Part shown: in pieces, positions 26,888 to 34,669 of the stretch
How positions within the stretch are numbered: the first letter of the stretch is position 1
Layout: each line of letters starts with the position of its first letter
Source: Oscillospiraceae bacterium
GTDB taxonomy: Bacteria > Bacillota > Clostridia > Oscillospirales > Oscillospiraceae
Length of the DNA stretch: 64,000 bases
Assembly (NCBI GenBank): GCA_022846075.1
Contig: AP025582.1
Span: forward strand, 2,418,001 to 2,482,000
Reading direction: 5' to 3'
The notes under the pieces: generated by a model
Databases searched by the model: none
What the model was told of the DNA's origin: nothing
The model's input: the letters and a program-made list of their open reading frames with translations, nothing else
Made by a program: the position numbers and the translations under genes

Positions 26888-27296
26888 CGAAAAGGGCACC
26901 GGCCCGCTGACGGTTTACATGGACGGCCAGCCGGTGGGGATCGCGGGCGGTGAGATCCCGGAGATCTCCCTGGCGGCGGAGGAACCCGTGGAGGCCGTAC
27001 CGTCGGCCGTATTCTCCGGCGGGTCCGCGACCATCACGCTGGAGCAGGCCAGTGAGGCCATGAAGTCACTGGCGGGGGCGTGGGACGCGATATGCACAAC
27101 CGTGGAGCAGGCAGGAAAGGCGGTGGCCAGGGTGTGGGCGGCCTGCCGGGAGGCGCTGGAGTTCCAGGAGGCCATGCGGTTGGCCTCCGCCTACAACCGC
27201 CCCCTGGCCTACCGCTACCGGCACACCAAGAAAAAGCGGACCCGCAAGAAGTACGCCAAGCGGATCCTGGCCTGGTATCGGGAGGAGGTCCTGTAA
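26877..27296 (+). CDS. Phage hypothetical protein, basic C-terminus
   Basis: A 139-residue protein starting MGPDEKGTGPLTVYMDG at ATG 26877 (GGGGAGG 9 nt upstream). A helical middle is followed by RYRHTKKKRTRKKYAKR, likely nucleic-acid binding. No family recognised. Confidence 0.6.
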   Translation: MGPDEKGTGPLTVYMDGQPVGIAGGEIPEISLAAEEPVEAVPSAVFSGGSATITLEQASEAMKSLAGAWDAICTTVEQAGKAVARVWAACREALEFQEAMRLASAYNRPLAYRYRHTKKKRTRKKYAKRILAWYREEVL

Positions 27297-27656
27297 ATGC
27301 TACGGCTGACGGCGAACAAGACGAAACTTTACACACTGGTGGCGGATTATGTGGACAACCTGCCGCCTATGCGAAAAACCGAGTTTATAAAATACCCGCG
27401 CACCCCCGACTATGCCCTGGAGTGGGCCACGGAGCGGGAGAAGGGCCGCGCCTTTCTCTCTGCCTGCATGGGCCGCCCCCTCCTGAAAATCGACATTGAC
27501 GAAAAAGAAACCGGCCGACTTGTACGGGGCGCGTGCAAGTACATAGACCTGCAGGACCTCCGGGAGCGGGGCATGGTGGAGGAGTTCACCACGGCGGCGG
27601 AGCGCCGGCGGATAGAAAGGGGTGCCGACAATGGCGGACTTTCTCCCGCTACCTGA
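27297..27656 (+). CDS. Phage hypothetical protein
   Basis: A 119-residue protein (MLRLTANKTKLYTLVADYVD...) whose ATG abuts the preceding stop and whose 3' end overlaps the methylase start by 26 nt. A charged helical C-terminus (AAERRRIERG). Not recognised. Confidence 0.6.
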   Translation: MLRLTANKTKLYTLVADYVDNLPPMRKTEFIKYPRTPDYALEWATEREKGRAFLSACMGRPLLKIDIDEKETGRLVRGACKYIDLQDLRERGMVEEFTTAAERRRIERGADNGGLSPAT

Positions 27657-28206
27657 CAGGGAATACCAGGTGATTTACGCGGATCCCCCGTGGGAGTACC
27701 GGCAACACGGGACCACGGCCAAGAGCCGGGGAAACGCGGCCCAGCACTATCCCACCATGACCACCGAGGATATATGCAAATTGCCAGTGAAGAAAATCTG
27801 CGGGGGGGGGGCAGCCTGTTTCATGTGGGCGACTTTCCCAAACATCGCGGAGGCGATCAAGGTTCTGGAGGCGTGGGGGTTCGTTTACAAAACCGCCGCT
27901 TTCGTGTGGGTCAAGACCTACGCCAAGAGCGGGCGGCCGTTTTGGGGAATGGGCGCCTACACCCGCGCAAACGCGGAGGTGTGCCTGCTGGGGGTGTCCC
28001 CCGGGTTCAAGGCCCGGGAGCGGATCCGCAGCCACCGCGTCCACCAGGTGATCACGGCCCCCTTTGAGGGGCACAGCAAAAAGCCGGACGAAACGCGGCG
28101 GCGGATCGTGGAACTGCTGGGGGATGTGCCACGGCTGGAACTGTTCGCCAGGGACCGCGCCCCAGGGTGGGACGCCTGGGGGAATGAGGCGCCGCCGGAA
28201 GAATAG
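27631..28206 (+). CDS. MT-A70 family DNA adenine methyltransferase
   Basis: A 191-residue S-adenosylmethionine-dependent N6-adenine methylase. The catalytic DPPW is at about residues 18-21 (YADPPWEY). FMWATFPNIAEAIKVLEAWGF and the C-terminal KARERIRSHRVHQVI/PFEGHSKKPDETRRRI blocks complete the fold. A run of ten G lies in codons 58-61, and the family pattern continues in frame on both sides, so the gene is 'on' as sequenced. ATG 27631 with AAAGGGG is preferred to GTG 27622. The target sequence is unknown; a role in protecting phage DNA or changing host methylation is inferred. Confidence 0.88.
   Translation: MADFLPLPDREYQVIYADPPWEYRQHGTTAKSRGNAAQHYPTMTTEDICKLPVKKICGGGAACFMWATFPNIAEAIKVLEAWGFVYKTAAFVWVKTYAKSGRPFWGMGAYTRANAEVCLLGVSPGFKARERIRSHRVHQVITAPFEGHSKKPDETRRRIVELLGDVPRLELFARDRAPGWDAWGNEAPPEE
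27802..27811 (+). repeat. G10 homopolymer inside the MT-A70 methylase
   Basis: Ten consecutive G in frame (Cys-Gly-Gly-Gly-Ala). Gain or loss of one base shifts the frame before most of the catalytic domain. This is a typical slipped-strand phase-variation tract. Confidence 0.85.
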
Positions 28207-28215
28207 GAGGAACCC

Positions 28216-28431
28216 ATGAGCGAAAAGCGGAGGCGGCCGGCCAGGCTGGAGATCGGCCAGGAAGTGGTGCGGACGCCGGAAACCATCTTCGAGGAGGCGC
28301 ACGGAAAAGCCATCCGGCGGCCCATGCGGGGCCGCGTGGACTATATCCACCCCCGGGGGCGGTTCCACATCGTGGCTTTCGAGGTGCGCGGGAAAACCAT
28401 CAAGGAAACCTTTCAAGGTGTGGAGGCATAA
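28216..28431 (+). CDS. Small basic phage protein, SH3/KOW-like
   Basis: A 71-residue protein with beta-type pattern RMRGRVDYIHPRGRFHIVAFEV; GAGGAACCC precedes it. Not recognised; probably a small barrel. Confidence 0.55.
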   Translation: MSEKRRRPARLEIGQEVVRTPETIFEEAHGKAIRRPMRGRVDYIHPRGRFHIVAFEVRGKTIKETFQGVEA

Positions 28432-28433
28432 CA

Positions 28434-29075
28434 ATGAAATTTTTGGAAAAGAACGGGCTTAAAACAGCACAGACCTGTTTCAGGGACATTTTTCAAAGCA
28501 ACATCCACCGGAACTATGCGGACGACCTTCTGGCGTGGCTGGAGAGGGAAACGGACTTTTTCGAGGCCCCGGCCTCCACCCGGAACCACGGAGCGCACCC
28601 CGGCGGCCTGCTGGTACACTCCCTGAACGTGTACCGCCGCCTGCGGGCCATCGTGTGCGTGGAAACCTACGGGGACACCACCTCCTCCGACCTGCTGGCG
28701 GGGGACGTGGAGGAAACGGTGGCGATCCTGGGCCTGCTGCATGACGTGTGCAAGGTGAACTGCTACCACACCGAAACCCGCCGGCGGAAGAACCCGGACA
28801 CCGGGTTTTGGGAGGACTACCGGGCGTATGCGTTCCGGGATCCCCTTCCCCTGGGGCACGGCGAGAAAAGCCTGTACCTGATCCAGCGGCACATGGACCT
28901 GGAGCCAGAGGAGGCCCTGGCCATCCGGTGGCACATGGGGGCCTATGACAACGCGGTGAAAGGTGACGGCCGCGCCCTTTCGGCGGCCATGGAGGCCACC
29001 CCGTGGGTGTGGCGCCTCCACCAGGCGGATATGTGCGCGGCCTGGGTGGATGAACGGGAGGCGGAGGAGGAATGA
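28434..29075 (+). CDS. HD-domain phosphohydrolase
   Basis: A 213-residue HD-superfamily metal hydrolase. NHGAHPGGLLVHSLNVY supplies the first His, GLLHDVCKVN is the HD pair, and AIRWHMG contributes a further His. Such phage proteins may act on nucleotides. Substrate unknown. Overlaps the next gene by ATGA. Confidence 0.75.
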   Translation: MKFLEKNGLKTAQTCFRDIFQSNIHRNYADDLLAWLERETDFFEAPASTRNHGAHPGGLLVHSLNVYRRLRAIVCVETYGDTTSSDLLAGDVEETVAILGLLHDVCKVNCYHTETRRRKNPDTGFWEDYRAYAFRDPLPLGHGEKSLYLIQRHMDLEPEEALAIRWHMGAYDNAVKGDGRALSAAMEATPWVWRLHQADMCAAWVDEREAEEE

Positions 29076-29248
29076 AAAAGGTTCTTTGCAAGCCCTGCGC
29101 GGTGGAAACCGCCGCCCGGAAGGATCGGGAGGTCAAGCAACTGCCCGGACGGTCCGAGAAGATCACCTGCGACAAGTGCGGCCGCCGGCGCTATGGCCTC
29201 CCCTATGAGGTCAAGCGAGTATTTTTCACGGGAGGGTCCAGGAAATGA
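29072..29248 (+). CDS. 58-residue zinc-ribbon protein
   Basis: Short gene MKKVLCKPCAVETAARKDR... with CKPC and CDKCGRRRYG, a four-Cys zinc ribbon. GGAGGAGG precedes the ATG. It overlaps genes on both sides by 4 nt (ATGA), which supports that it is real. Confidence 0.75.
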   Translation: MKKVLCKPCAVETAARKDREVKQLPGRSEKITCDKCGRRRYGLPYEVKRVFFTGGSRK

Positions 29249-30159
29249 GCCAACGAAAAGCAAAAGAGTACCGCCGGGCCATGGAGCAGTACCAGGGTGT
29301 GGCGGCAGACGTGGACGACCTGAAACGCCGGATCGGTGCCATGGAGGTCCGGCACCGCCGGGAGGATCAAATGGAGGAGGCGGCCAGACGACGGGCGCGG
29401 GCCGCCGCCCGGGAGCAGCAGGAACAGGAGAGAGTGCGGGCACAGGAGCAAGCGGAGGCGGAGCGCCGGGAGGCCAGCCGCCGCCGGAATGAGCGCCGCC
29501 GGCGTATCGTCCGGCGCCGCCGGATCACCGCCCTGGCCTGCATGGCCGCCCTGGTCCTGGCTGTGGTGTGGGCCGTCGCTATGGCCTGCGCGGCCGTAGG
29601 TGCTGACGAACCGGAAACGATCCTGCCGGATCCCGTGGCCGTCACGCCAATTACCACGCCGGCGGCCGTCCTGGGGGAGGATCCGCTGGAGGCGGAGAAG
29701 ATCGAGGCCGCCCTGCTGGAACAGGGGTATTTCTCCGAGGAGATCCCGCTTTCCTACGACCTCCAGGACGTTATGCGGACCGCCTGCGCGGAATACGGGT
29801 GCCCCTACACCCTGGCCCTGGCCGTGGCGGAGGTGGAAAGCCACTTCGACATGGACGCCGTGGGTGCCGTGGGTGAGGTGGGGGTCATGCAGTTAAATCC
29901 GGGGCCGGAAAATACATACTGGATCAACCTGCAGGCGGAAACCAACCAGGACCCAACCACGCCGGCCGGGAATATCGTCTGCGGGGTGTACCTGCTGGGG
30001 ACCCACCTGATCAACTATGAGGACACAGAAAAGGCCCTTATGGCCTACAACATGGGGCCGGCCGGGGCGCTCCAAGCGTGGGAGGCCGGTGTCACCTCCA
30101 CGGAGTACACCGAAAAGGTCATGGAGGCCGCGAACCGCTGGGAGGCGGTGCTGGGTTGA
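29245..30159 (+). CDS. Membrane-anchored lytic transglycosylase (SLT)
   Basis: A 304-residue protein. An Arg/Glu coiled coil (residues 1-93) is followed by one transmembrane helix at about 94-117 (ALACMAALVLAVVWAVAMAC) and an external lysozyme-like domain. The catalytic region is LAVAEVESHFDMDAVG with the Glu in VES, then GVMQLNP and YNMGPAGA. Family activity is cleavage of peptidoglycan glycan strands. It lies among early genes, so wall passage or DNA entry/exit is more likely than lysis; that is inference. Confidence 0.85.
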   Translation: MSQRKAKEYRRAMEQYQGVAADVDDLKRRIGAMEVRHRREDQMEEAARRRARAAAREQQEQERVRAQEQAEAERREASRRRNERRRRIVRRRRITALACMAALVLAVVWAVAMACAAVGADEPETILPDPVAVTPITTPAAVLGEDPLEAEKIEAALLEQGYFSEEIPLSYDLQDVMRTACAEYGCPYTLALAVAEVESHFDMDAVGAVGEVGVMQLNPGPENTYWINLQAETNQDPTTPAGNIVCGVYLLGTHLINYEDTEKALMAYNMGPAGALQAWEAGVTSTEYTEKVMEAANRWEAVLG

Positions 30160-30428
30160 AACCGTTCAATTTCAACGAGGGGAGCCGGGAGCAGACCAGA
30201 CGCGAGGCGGTGGCGCGGGCCAGGTTCCACCGCTGGCAGGTCCCGGGACGCTCCAAGGTGGTCCACCCGGCCCATGGGGCCATCGTGGTGCCCCACGCCT
30301 CCAACCTGGCCGCGATCCTGAACGCGGCGGAGGTGTGGCGGTGCGACTGGGCGACAATCCTGGACGCAGAGGTGTGGGCCGCCGATCCGGCGGAGCCGGT
30401 GGCCAAAATGCCTATACATATTAAATAA
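30156..30428 (+). CDS. Phage hypothetical protein
   Basis: A 90-residue protein from TTG 30156 overlapping the previous stop (TTGA). It contains VVHPAHGAIVVPHASNLAAILNAAEVWRCDW, a short alpha/beta pattern. Not recognised. Confidence 0.55.
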   Translation: MKPFNFNEGSREQTRREAVARARFHRWQVPGRSKVVHPAHGAIVVPHASNLAAILNAAEVWRCDWATILDAEVWAADPAEPVAKMPIHIK

Positions 30429-30442
30429 AGGAGGACAGGCTG

Positions 30443-31018
30443 GTGATCATCGAGGAAAAGGGCCTGGTAAAGGCCATAAAGGCAGCATACCGACATAGTG
30501 GGTACACCGTCTTGAACCAGGGCGGGGAGGTCACGATCTACACGGAAGGGTGGTTCGTGCGGTGCCTGTGGACCAAACTTCCACGCAAGGCGCTGGCCAC
30601 CATCGTGGAACACATGGGAATGATCCCGGACGACGGCGAGGCCATGGCCATCGAGAAGGACGACCAGCCCCAGGCCATCATGGCCGGGATCGTGAGCGAC
30701 GACGTGGCCGGGTGGATGGGCGGAGAGGCGGCCAGTATGGCCTCCTATGTCCCCGTCACCTTCCGGGGGTATCAGTTATTCCAGGAGGTGAACGGCCGCC
30801 AGGCGTATGGCGTGGATCCCACCGCCCTGGCCATCGTGGAGCGGGTCACGGCGGAAATGGGGACGGCCGCAATTTCCGGCGGCCGTGCGCTGACCTGGAG
30901 CCACGACGGGGAAACCGTCATGCTGGAGGCGATCCGAAAAACCACCTGGGCGTGGGAGTGGGAGCGGACCGTGTGGGAGGCCCTGGAGAGTGTGGACCTG
31001 CACAAGAGGGAGGGTTGA
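30443..31018 (+). CDS. Phage hypothetical protein
   Basis: A 191-residue protein from GTG 30443 (AAAGGAGG upstream). Mixed alpha/beta; no motif recognised. It abuts the next gene. Confidence 0.55.
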   Translation: MIIEEKGLVKAIKAAYRHSGYTVLNQGGEVTIYTEGWFVRCLWTKLPRKALATIVEHMGMIPDDGEAMAIEKDDQPQAIMAGIVSDDVAGWMGGEAASMASYVPVTFRGYQLFQEVNGRQAYGVDPTALAIVERVTAEMGTAAISGGRALTWSHDGETVMLEAIRKTTWAWEWERTVWEALESVDLHKREG

Positions 31019-31020
31019 CC

Positions 31021-31413
31021 GTGACGGAGTTCGAGAAGATCACCGCCTCCCCTGCCGTCCTGGGCGCTTTCCTGGGTTCCCTTCCCTGCCTGGAAGGTCC
31101 GTGGGACGACGCCTTTCACCGGGAGTTCTGCGACAAGTGCAAGGCGGAAAACTGCGACGCCTGCCCGCATGAGGCAGAGCGGAACAGCCCGACGTGGTGG
31201 CTGGGGCTGATCCACACGGGGACCGGGCCGGTGAGGACCGAGAGCCGGAACCCATACCTGCAGCAGGCCGCCAACCTCCGCCTGGAGGCCATGCACCAGC
31301 GGGACCGTTTCGGCCGTGACCTGCTGGCCCGGGAACTGGAGAGCGCGGCGGCCACCATTGAGGAACTGGCGGCAGAAATGGAGGCGCGGACCCATGGAGA
31401 ACCGGGCCTTTAA
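31021..31413 (+). CDS. Cys-rich phage protein
   Basis: A 130-residue protein from GTG 31021. CDKCKAENCDACPHE at about residues 37-51 forms a four-Cys metal-binding-like cluster; the C-terminus is a charged helix. It overlaps the methylase start by 20 nt. Function unknown. Confidence 0.6.
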   Translation: MTEFEKITASPAVLGAFLGSLPCLEGPWDDAFHREFCDKCKAENCDACPHEAERNSPTWWLGLIHTGTGPVRTESRNPYLQQAANLRLEAMHQRDRFGRDLLARELESAAATIEELAAEMEARTHGEPGL

Positions 31414-32053
31414 TATGGATTGCATGGAGGCCATGCGGTCCATGCCGGATCAATGTTTTGACCTGGCCGTGGTGGATCCGCCCTATGGGATCAGGATAAG
31501 CAACAATATGGGGCGGCGGAAGGGTGAGCGGCCGAGCGGATACAAAAAAGTGACCTGGGACGACACGCCACCGCCGCCGGAATACTTCACGGAACTGGTG
31601 CGGGTGTCAAAAAACCAGATCATTTTCGGGGCCAACCATTTTGTGAGCCTGATCCCGGCGGCGGATAGTTCGTGCTGGATATGCTGGGACAAGGGATTTT
31701 CCAGTGAAGTGTCCTTTGCCTCCTTTGAACTGGCCTGGACCAGTTTTGACAGACCGAGCAAGCGCGTGGCGCTATCCTCCGCCCAGGCCGGAAGGATACA
31801 CCCAACGCAAAAGCCGGTGGCGCTGTATGCCTGGATTTTTCAACACTATGCAAAGCAAGGGGACCGGATCCTGGACACACACCTGGGGAGCGGGTCAAGC
31901 CGGATCGCCGCGTGGGACGCCGGCCTGGACTTCACAGGGTACGAGATCGACCCGGAGTATTTCGAGGCCCAGGAAAAGCGGTTCCAGCAACACACCGCGC
32001 AAATGTCCCTGTTCGGCGGGGGGGGGGTATCTGATCACAATATACATTTTTAG
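31394..32053 (+). CDS. Site-specific DNA methyltransferase (N4/N6, DPPY)
   Basis: A 219-residue SAM-dependent methylase. Motif IV is VVDPPYGI at about residues 30-37. The SAM-binding motif I lies late in the chain (ILDTHLGSGSSRIAAWDAGLDFTGYEID), the beta-class order. HPTQKPVALYAWIF is also typical. The start is ATG 31394, giving MENRAFNMDCMEAM. A second G10 run sits nine codons before the stop. The target is unknown. Confidence 0.88.
   Translation: MENRAFNMDCMEAMRSMPDQCFDLAVVDPPYGIRISNNMGRRKGERPSGYKKVTWDDTPPPPEYFTELVRVSKNQIIFGANHFVSLIPAADSSCWICWDKGFSSEVSFASFELAWTSFDRPSKRVALSSAQAGRIHPTQKPVALYAWIFQHYAKQGDRILDTHLGSGSSRIAAWDAGLDFTGYEIDPEYFEAQEKRFQQHTAQMSLFGGGGVSDHNIHF
32018..32027 (+). repeat. 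G10 homopolymer near the 3' end of the DPPY methylase
   Basis: Ten G after GGC. As read, the protein ends GGGGVSDHNIHF. Loss of one G would extend the frame to a stop near 32084; gain of one would stop within two codons. The effect would be on the C-terminal tail only. Confidence 0.8.
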
Positions 32054-32063
32054 GAAAATGAAA

Positions 32064-32254
32064 GCCACCTGCGCCTGGTGCTGACAACACGGCGCAGGTG
32101 GCGATATAAGCGACGGCGAAACCGTCCCGGATACCTATATTATATCAGTTCTCCGGGCGGTTCGCAACGGAAAATTTTTGACGGGGCCACGGCCCCGTAA
32201 GCGCCGGTAAGAGGCATTAGTAAAGTGACCAGCACCCACAAAGGAGGGGGCACC
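32064..32254. other. Structured gap before the Rep gene (candidate replication origin or promoter)
   Basis: A gap of 200 bp without a gene. It holds a 12-bp stem (GCCACCTGCGCC at 32064-32075 with GGCGCAGGTGGC at 32091-32102), a small GACGG/CCGTC hairpin, a TATATTATAT stretch, and ACGGGGCC-AC-GGCCCCGT. No U-run follows the first stem. Hairpins just upstream of an HUH initiator suggest an origin; not proven. Confidence 0.5.
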
Positions 32255-33004
32255 ATGCCATACGTACACAGGATGGTGCAGGCTGGCCGGACCGTCGAAC
32301 ACAGGAAAATGCAATCCTTCCGGGTCCACACCAAGGGGGTCAAGCGCGGCCCCAATAAGGGGACCACCACGGAAAAGCAAGCCCGGATCAACGAGCGGGT
32401 GGCAGAAGAACACCTGCGCTGGGACCTGAACGCCAACTTTGACCACCGGGACCTCCACGCCGTCCTCCACTACTACGACAAGGACACGACCTTTGAGGAA
32501 ATCCTGGCCCACAAGGCCGCTTTCCTGGCCAACCTTCGGAAAGCCTGCCGAAAGCGCGGGATCAAGTACAAGGCCGTGGTGGTGATCGAAACCAAGCGCA
32601 TGACCAACCCGCACATACACGTGGTGATCAGCCGCATGGACCCGGAGATCATCACCGAGGCATGGGAGAACGTCCCCAGGGGAGGCGGGGGTATCAGTTT
32701 CAAGCCCCTGGACCGCCGGGGGAACCATGCAAAACTGGCGGCCTACCTGATGAAGGAAAGCCGGTCCACCATGGAGAAGTACCGGGAGGCAGGAAAGCGG
32801 GGAAAGCGGTACAGCAAAACCCAAAACATGACCAAGCCGGTGATCACCTACAAGGTGGTGTCCGCCTCCTCCTGGAGGCATGAGCCAAAAGCGCGGAAAG
32901 GCGCGGTCCTGTATAAGTTCGACGATGGGGCGACCTGCAAAACCGGGTGGCACGAAATGACGGGCTACCCATACCAGGAATATTTCGAGGTTTTCAACGA
33001 ATAG
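32255..33004 (+). CDS. HUH rolling-circle replication initiator-like protein
   Basis: A 249-residue Rep-like nuclease. NPHIHVVIS carries the HUH (His-x-His) metal motif, and KLAAYLMKES downstream provides the Tyr-x-x-Lys catalytic motif. Together these fit single-strand nicking and joining. ATG 32255 follows AAGGAGGGGG; the longer frame upstream is not needed. In a tailed prophage it may start replication, or act with the neighbouring sulfur genes. Confidence 0.8.
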   Translation: MPYVHRMVQAGRTVEHRKMQSFRVHTKGVKRGPNKGTTTEKQARINERVAEEHLRWDLNANFDHRDLHAVLHYYDKDTTFEEILAHKAAFLANLRKACRKRGIKYKAVVVIETKRMTNPHIHVVISRMDPEIITEAWENVPRGGGGISFKPLDRRGNHAKLAAYLMKESRSTMEKYREAGKRGKRYSKTQNMTKPVITYKVVSASSWRHEPKARKGAVLYKFDDGATCKTGWHEMTGYPYQEYFEVFNE

Positions 33005-33016
33005 GAGGACAAGCTG

Positions 33017-33313
33017 ATGAAAATTTACATAGCGGGCAAGATCGCCGGGGATCGGCGGTATCGGGCCAAGTTCAGGGAGGCCGCCAAGGCCATGGAGGCG
33101 GCGGGCCATGTTGTCCTGAACCCGGCCACGCTGCCGGACGGCCTGACCGACGGGGACTATATGCGGATCTGCATGGCCATGGTGGACGCGGCGGACCTGG
33201 CCGTGTTCCTGCCGGACTACCAGGAGAGCCGGGGCGCCATGGTGGAATGGGCGTACTGCCAGAGGATCGGCAAGGACTGCGCCATGTACCTGGACATGAA
33301 GAAGGGGGAATAA
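33017..33313 (+). CDS. DUF4406 nucleoside-deoxyribosyltransferase-like protein
   Basis: A 98-residue Rossmann-type protein. KIYIAGKIAG opens the fold, MVDAADLAVFLPDY and GAMVEWAYC follow, as in DUF4406 and nucleoside 2-deoxyribosyltransferase relatives. It may act on nucleotides or sense them. It lies 3 nt before the PP-loop gene. Confidence 0.75.
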   Translation: MKIYIAGKIAGDRRYRAKFREAAKAMEAAGHVVLNPATLPDGLTDGDYMRICMAMVDAADLAVFLPDYQESRGAMVEWAYCQRIGKDCAMYLDMKKGE

Positions 33314-33316
33314 GCC

Positions 33317-34669
33317 ATGAAATACTACGAGGGGTGCGAGGAGATCACCAGAGAGAAAACGCGGGACTTCCAGGCAAAAATGAAACTGGGGTATGACTTC
33401 AAAAAGGCATACGCGGCCAGACGGGCGTGGGAGTTCTACAACCACCCGGAAGTGGCGGGGCGCTGCTACGTGGCCGTGGGCGGTCTGGACAGTATCACCC
33501 TTTTCCTGTTCCTTCGCTCCATCGGGATCGACGTGCCGGCCACGTCCGTGTCCATGCTGGAGGATAGGAGTATTCAGAGGGTCCACAAGGCCCTGGGAGT
33601 GAAGGGGCTGCTGCCGGTGGTCAACCAGAAAACCAAACGGCCGTACAACAAAGTGGAGGTGATCCGGGAATATGGGTTCCCGGTCCTGTCCAAGGAAATC
33701 GCCGGGAAAATCTACACGCTGCAGCACCCGACGGAGAAAAACGCCACTGTGCGCCATGCCATTATGACAGGGGAAACCGGAGCCTATGGAGGATACCGGA
33801 AGGGCACCCGCATGAAAATGGCCCAAAAGTGGCTGGAGATCTTCGGAGGCCCGGAAAACGAGCGGGAGGGCACGGACTATAAAACGGCCCCCTTCCAGGT
33901 GTCGGAGTTGTGCTGCTATTACCTGAAAGAAAAGCCGTGCGACGACTACGCAAAAGAAAGCGGACGTTTCCCGTACATGGGCCTTATGGCCTCCGAGGGC
34001 GGCCGGCGTCAAAAGGCCCTTATGCTGAACGGGTGTAATTATATCAGCAAGACCACCAAGCGCAGCGCCCCCTTTGCCATATTCACCAGGCAGGACCTCT
34101 TGACCATGACCCTGGAAATGGAGGCATGGTATCAAGAACACTGGGAGGAGTTCGACGGGAACGGCGAACATCTGGAAACCATCGTCCCGGAGATTTACGG
34201 GAAAATCGTCCGGGATCCGCTGAACATGACCCAGGAGGAGATCGAGGAGTATAAAGCAGAACACGGCGGAACGGAGCCGGAGGGGCAACTGCGGACCACA
34301 AAAGCGCAACGGACCGGCTGCTCCATGTGCGGGTTCGGGATCCACATAGAGAAAAGGCCAAACCGATTTGACCAACTGCGGCACCGGAACCCGAGAGAGT
34401 GGGAAATGTGGATGAAACACATCTGCCAGGACGAAACCGGGGAATGGTACGGCTGGGGCCGCGTTTTGGACTATATCGGGATCGGGTGGGAAGATGATCT
34501 CTTTGACCGAGAGGACCCGAAACCGCTTTGCGAGGAGTGCGTGGAGCGACTGAAAAAGGACTTTACCCTGGAGGGGCCGGAGGAGGCACCGCACAAGGGA
34601 ACGTGCTGGGCCTGCAGAAGAAAGCGGAAGGTGGTCAACCGTTTTGCCGTTGAGGAGGTGCAGGGATGA
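33317..34669 (+). CDS. PAPS-reductase/DndC-like PP-loop protein
   Basis: A 450-residue member of the phage phosphoadenosine-phosphosulfate-reductase-like family (PP-loop ATP pyrophosphatases). The loop at residues 54-59 is VGGLDS, a variant of SGGxDS with Ser replaced by Val. Cys-rich segments occur late: TGCSMCGFGIHIEKRPNRF, then CEEC and CWAC. These could bind Fe-S or zinc, as in DndC. The family adenylates a substrate for sulfur transfer. Its stop overlaps the cysteine desulfurase start (ATGA), strongly suggesting a joint sulfur pathway. An assimilatory CysH role is unlikely because of length and context. Confidence 0.78.
   Translation: MKYYEGCEEITREKTRDFQAKMKLGYDFKKAYAARRAWEFYNHPEVAGRCYVAVGGLDSITLFLFLRSIGIDVPATSVSMLEDRSIQRVHKALGVKGLLPVVNQKTKRPYNKVEVIREYGFPVLSKEIAGKIYTLQHPTEKNATVRHAIMTGETGAYGGYRKGTRMKMAQKWLEIFGGPENEREGTDYKTAPFQVSELCCYYLKEKPCDDYAKESGRFPYMGLMASEGGRRQKALMLNGCNYISKTTKRSAPFAIFTRQDLLTMTLEMEAWYQEHWEEFDGNGEHLETIVPEIYGKIVRDPLNMTQEEIEEYKAEHGGTEPEGQLRTTKAQRTGCSMCGFGIHIEKRPNRFDQLRHRNPREWEMWMKHICQDETGEWYGWGRVLDYIGIGWEDDLFDREDPKPLCEECVERLKKDFTLEGPEEAPHKGTCWACRRKRKVVNRFAVEEVQG

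Noticed and set aside
29245-30159. Phage endolysin
   Set aside because: It has an N-terminal coiled coil and membrane anchor and sits in the early region.
33317-34669. Assimilatory PAPS reductase (CysH)
   Set aside because: Too long, lacks a CysH-like C-terminal ECG(I/L)H motif, and lies in a phage operon with a cysteine desulfurase.
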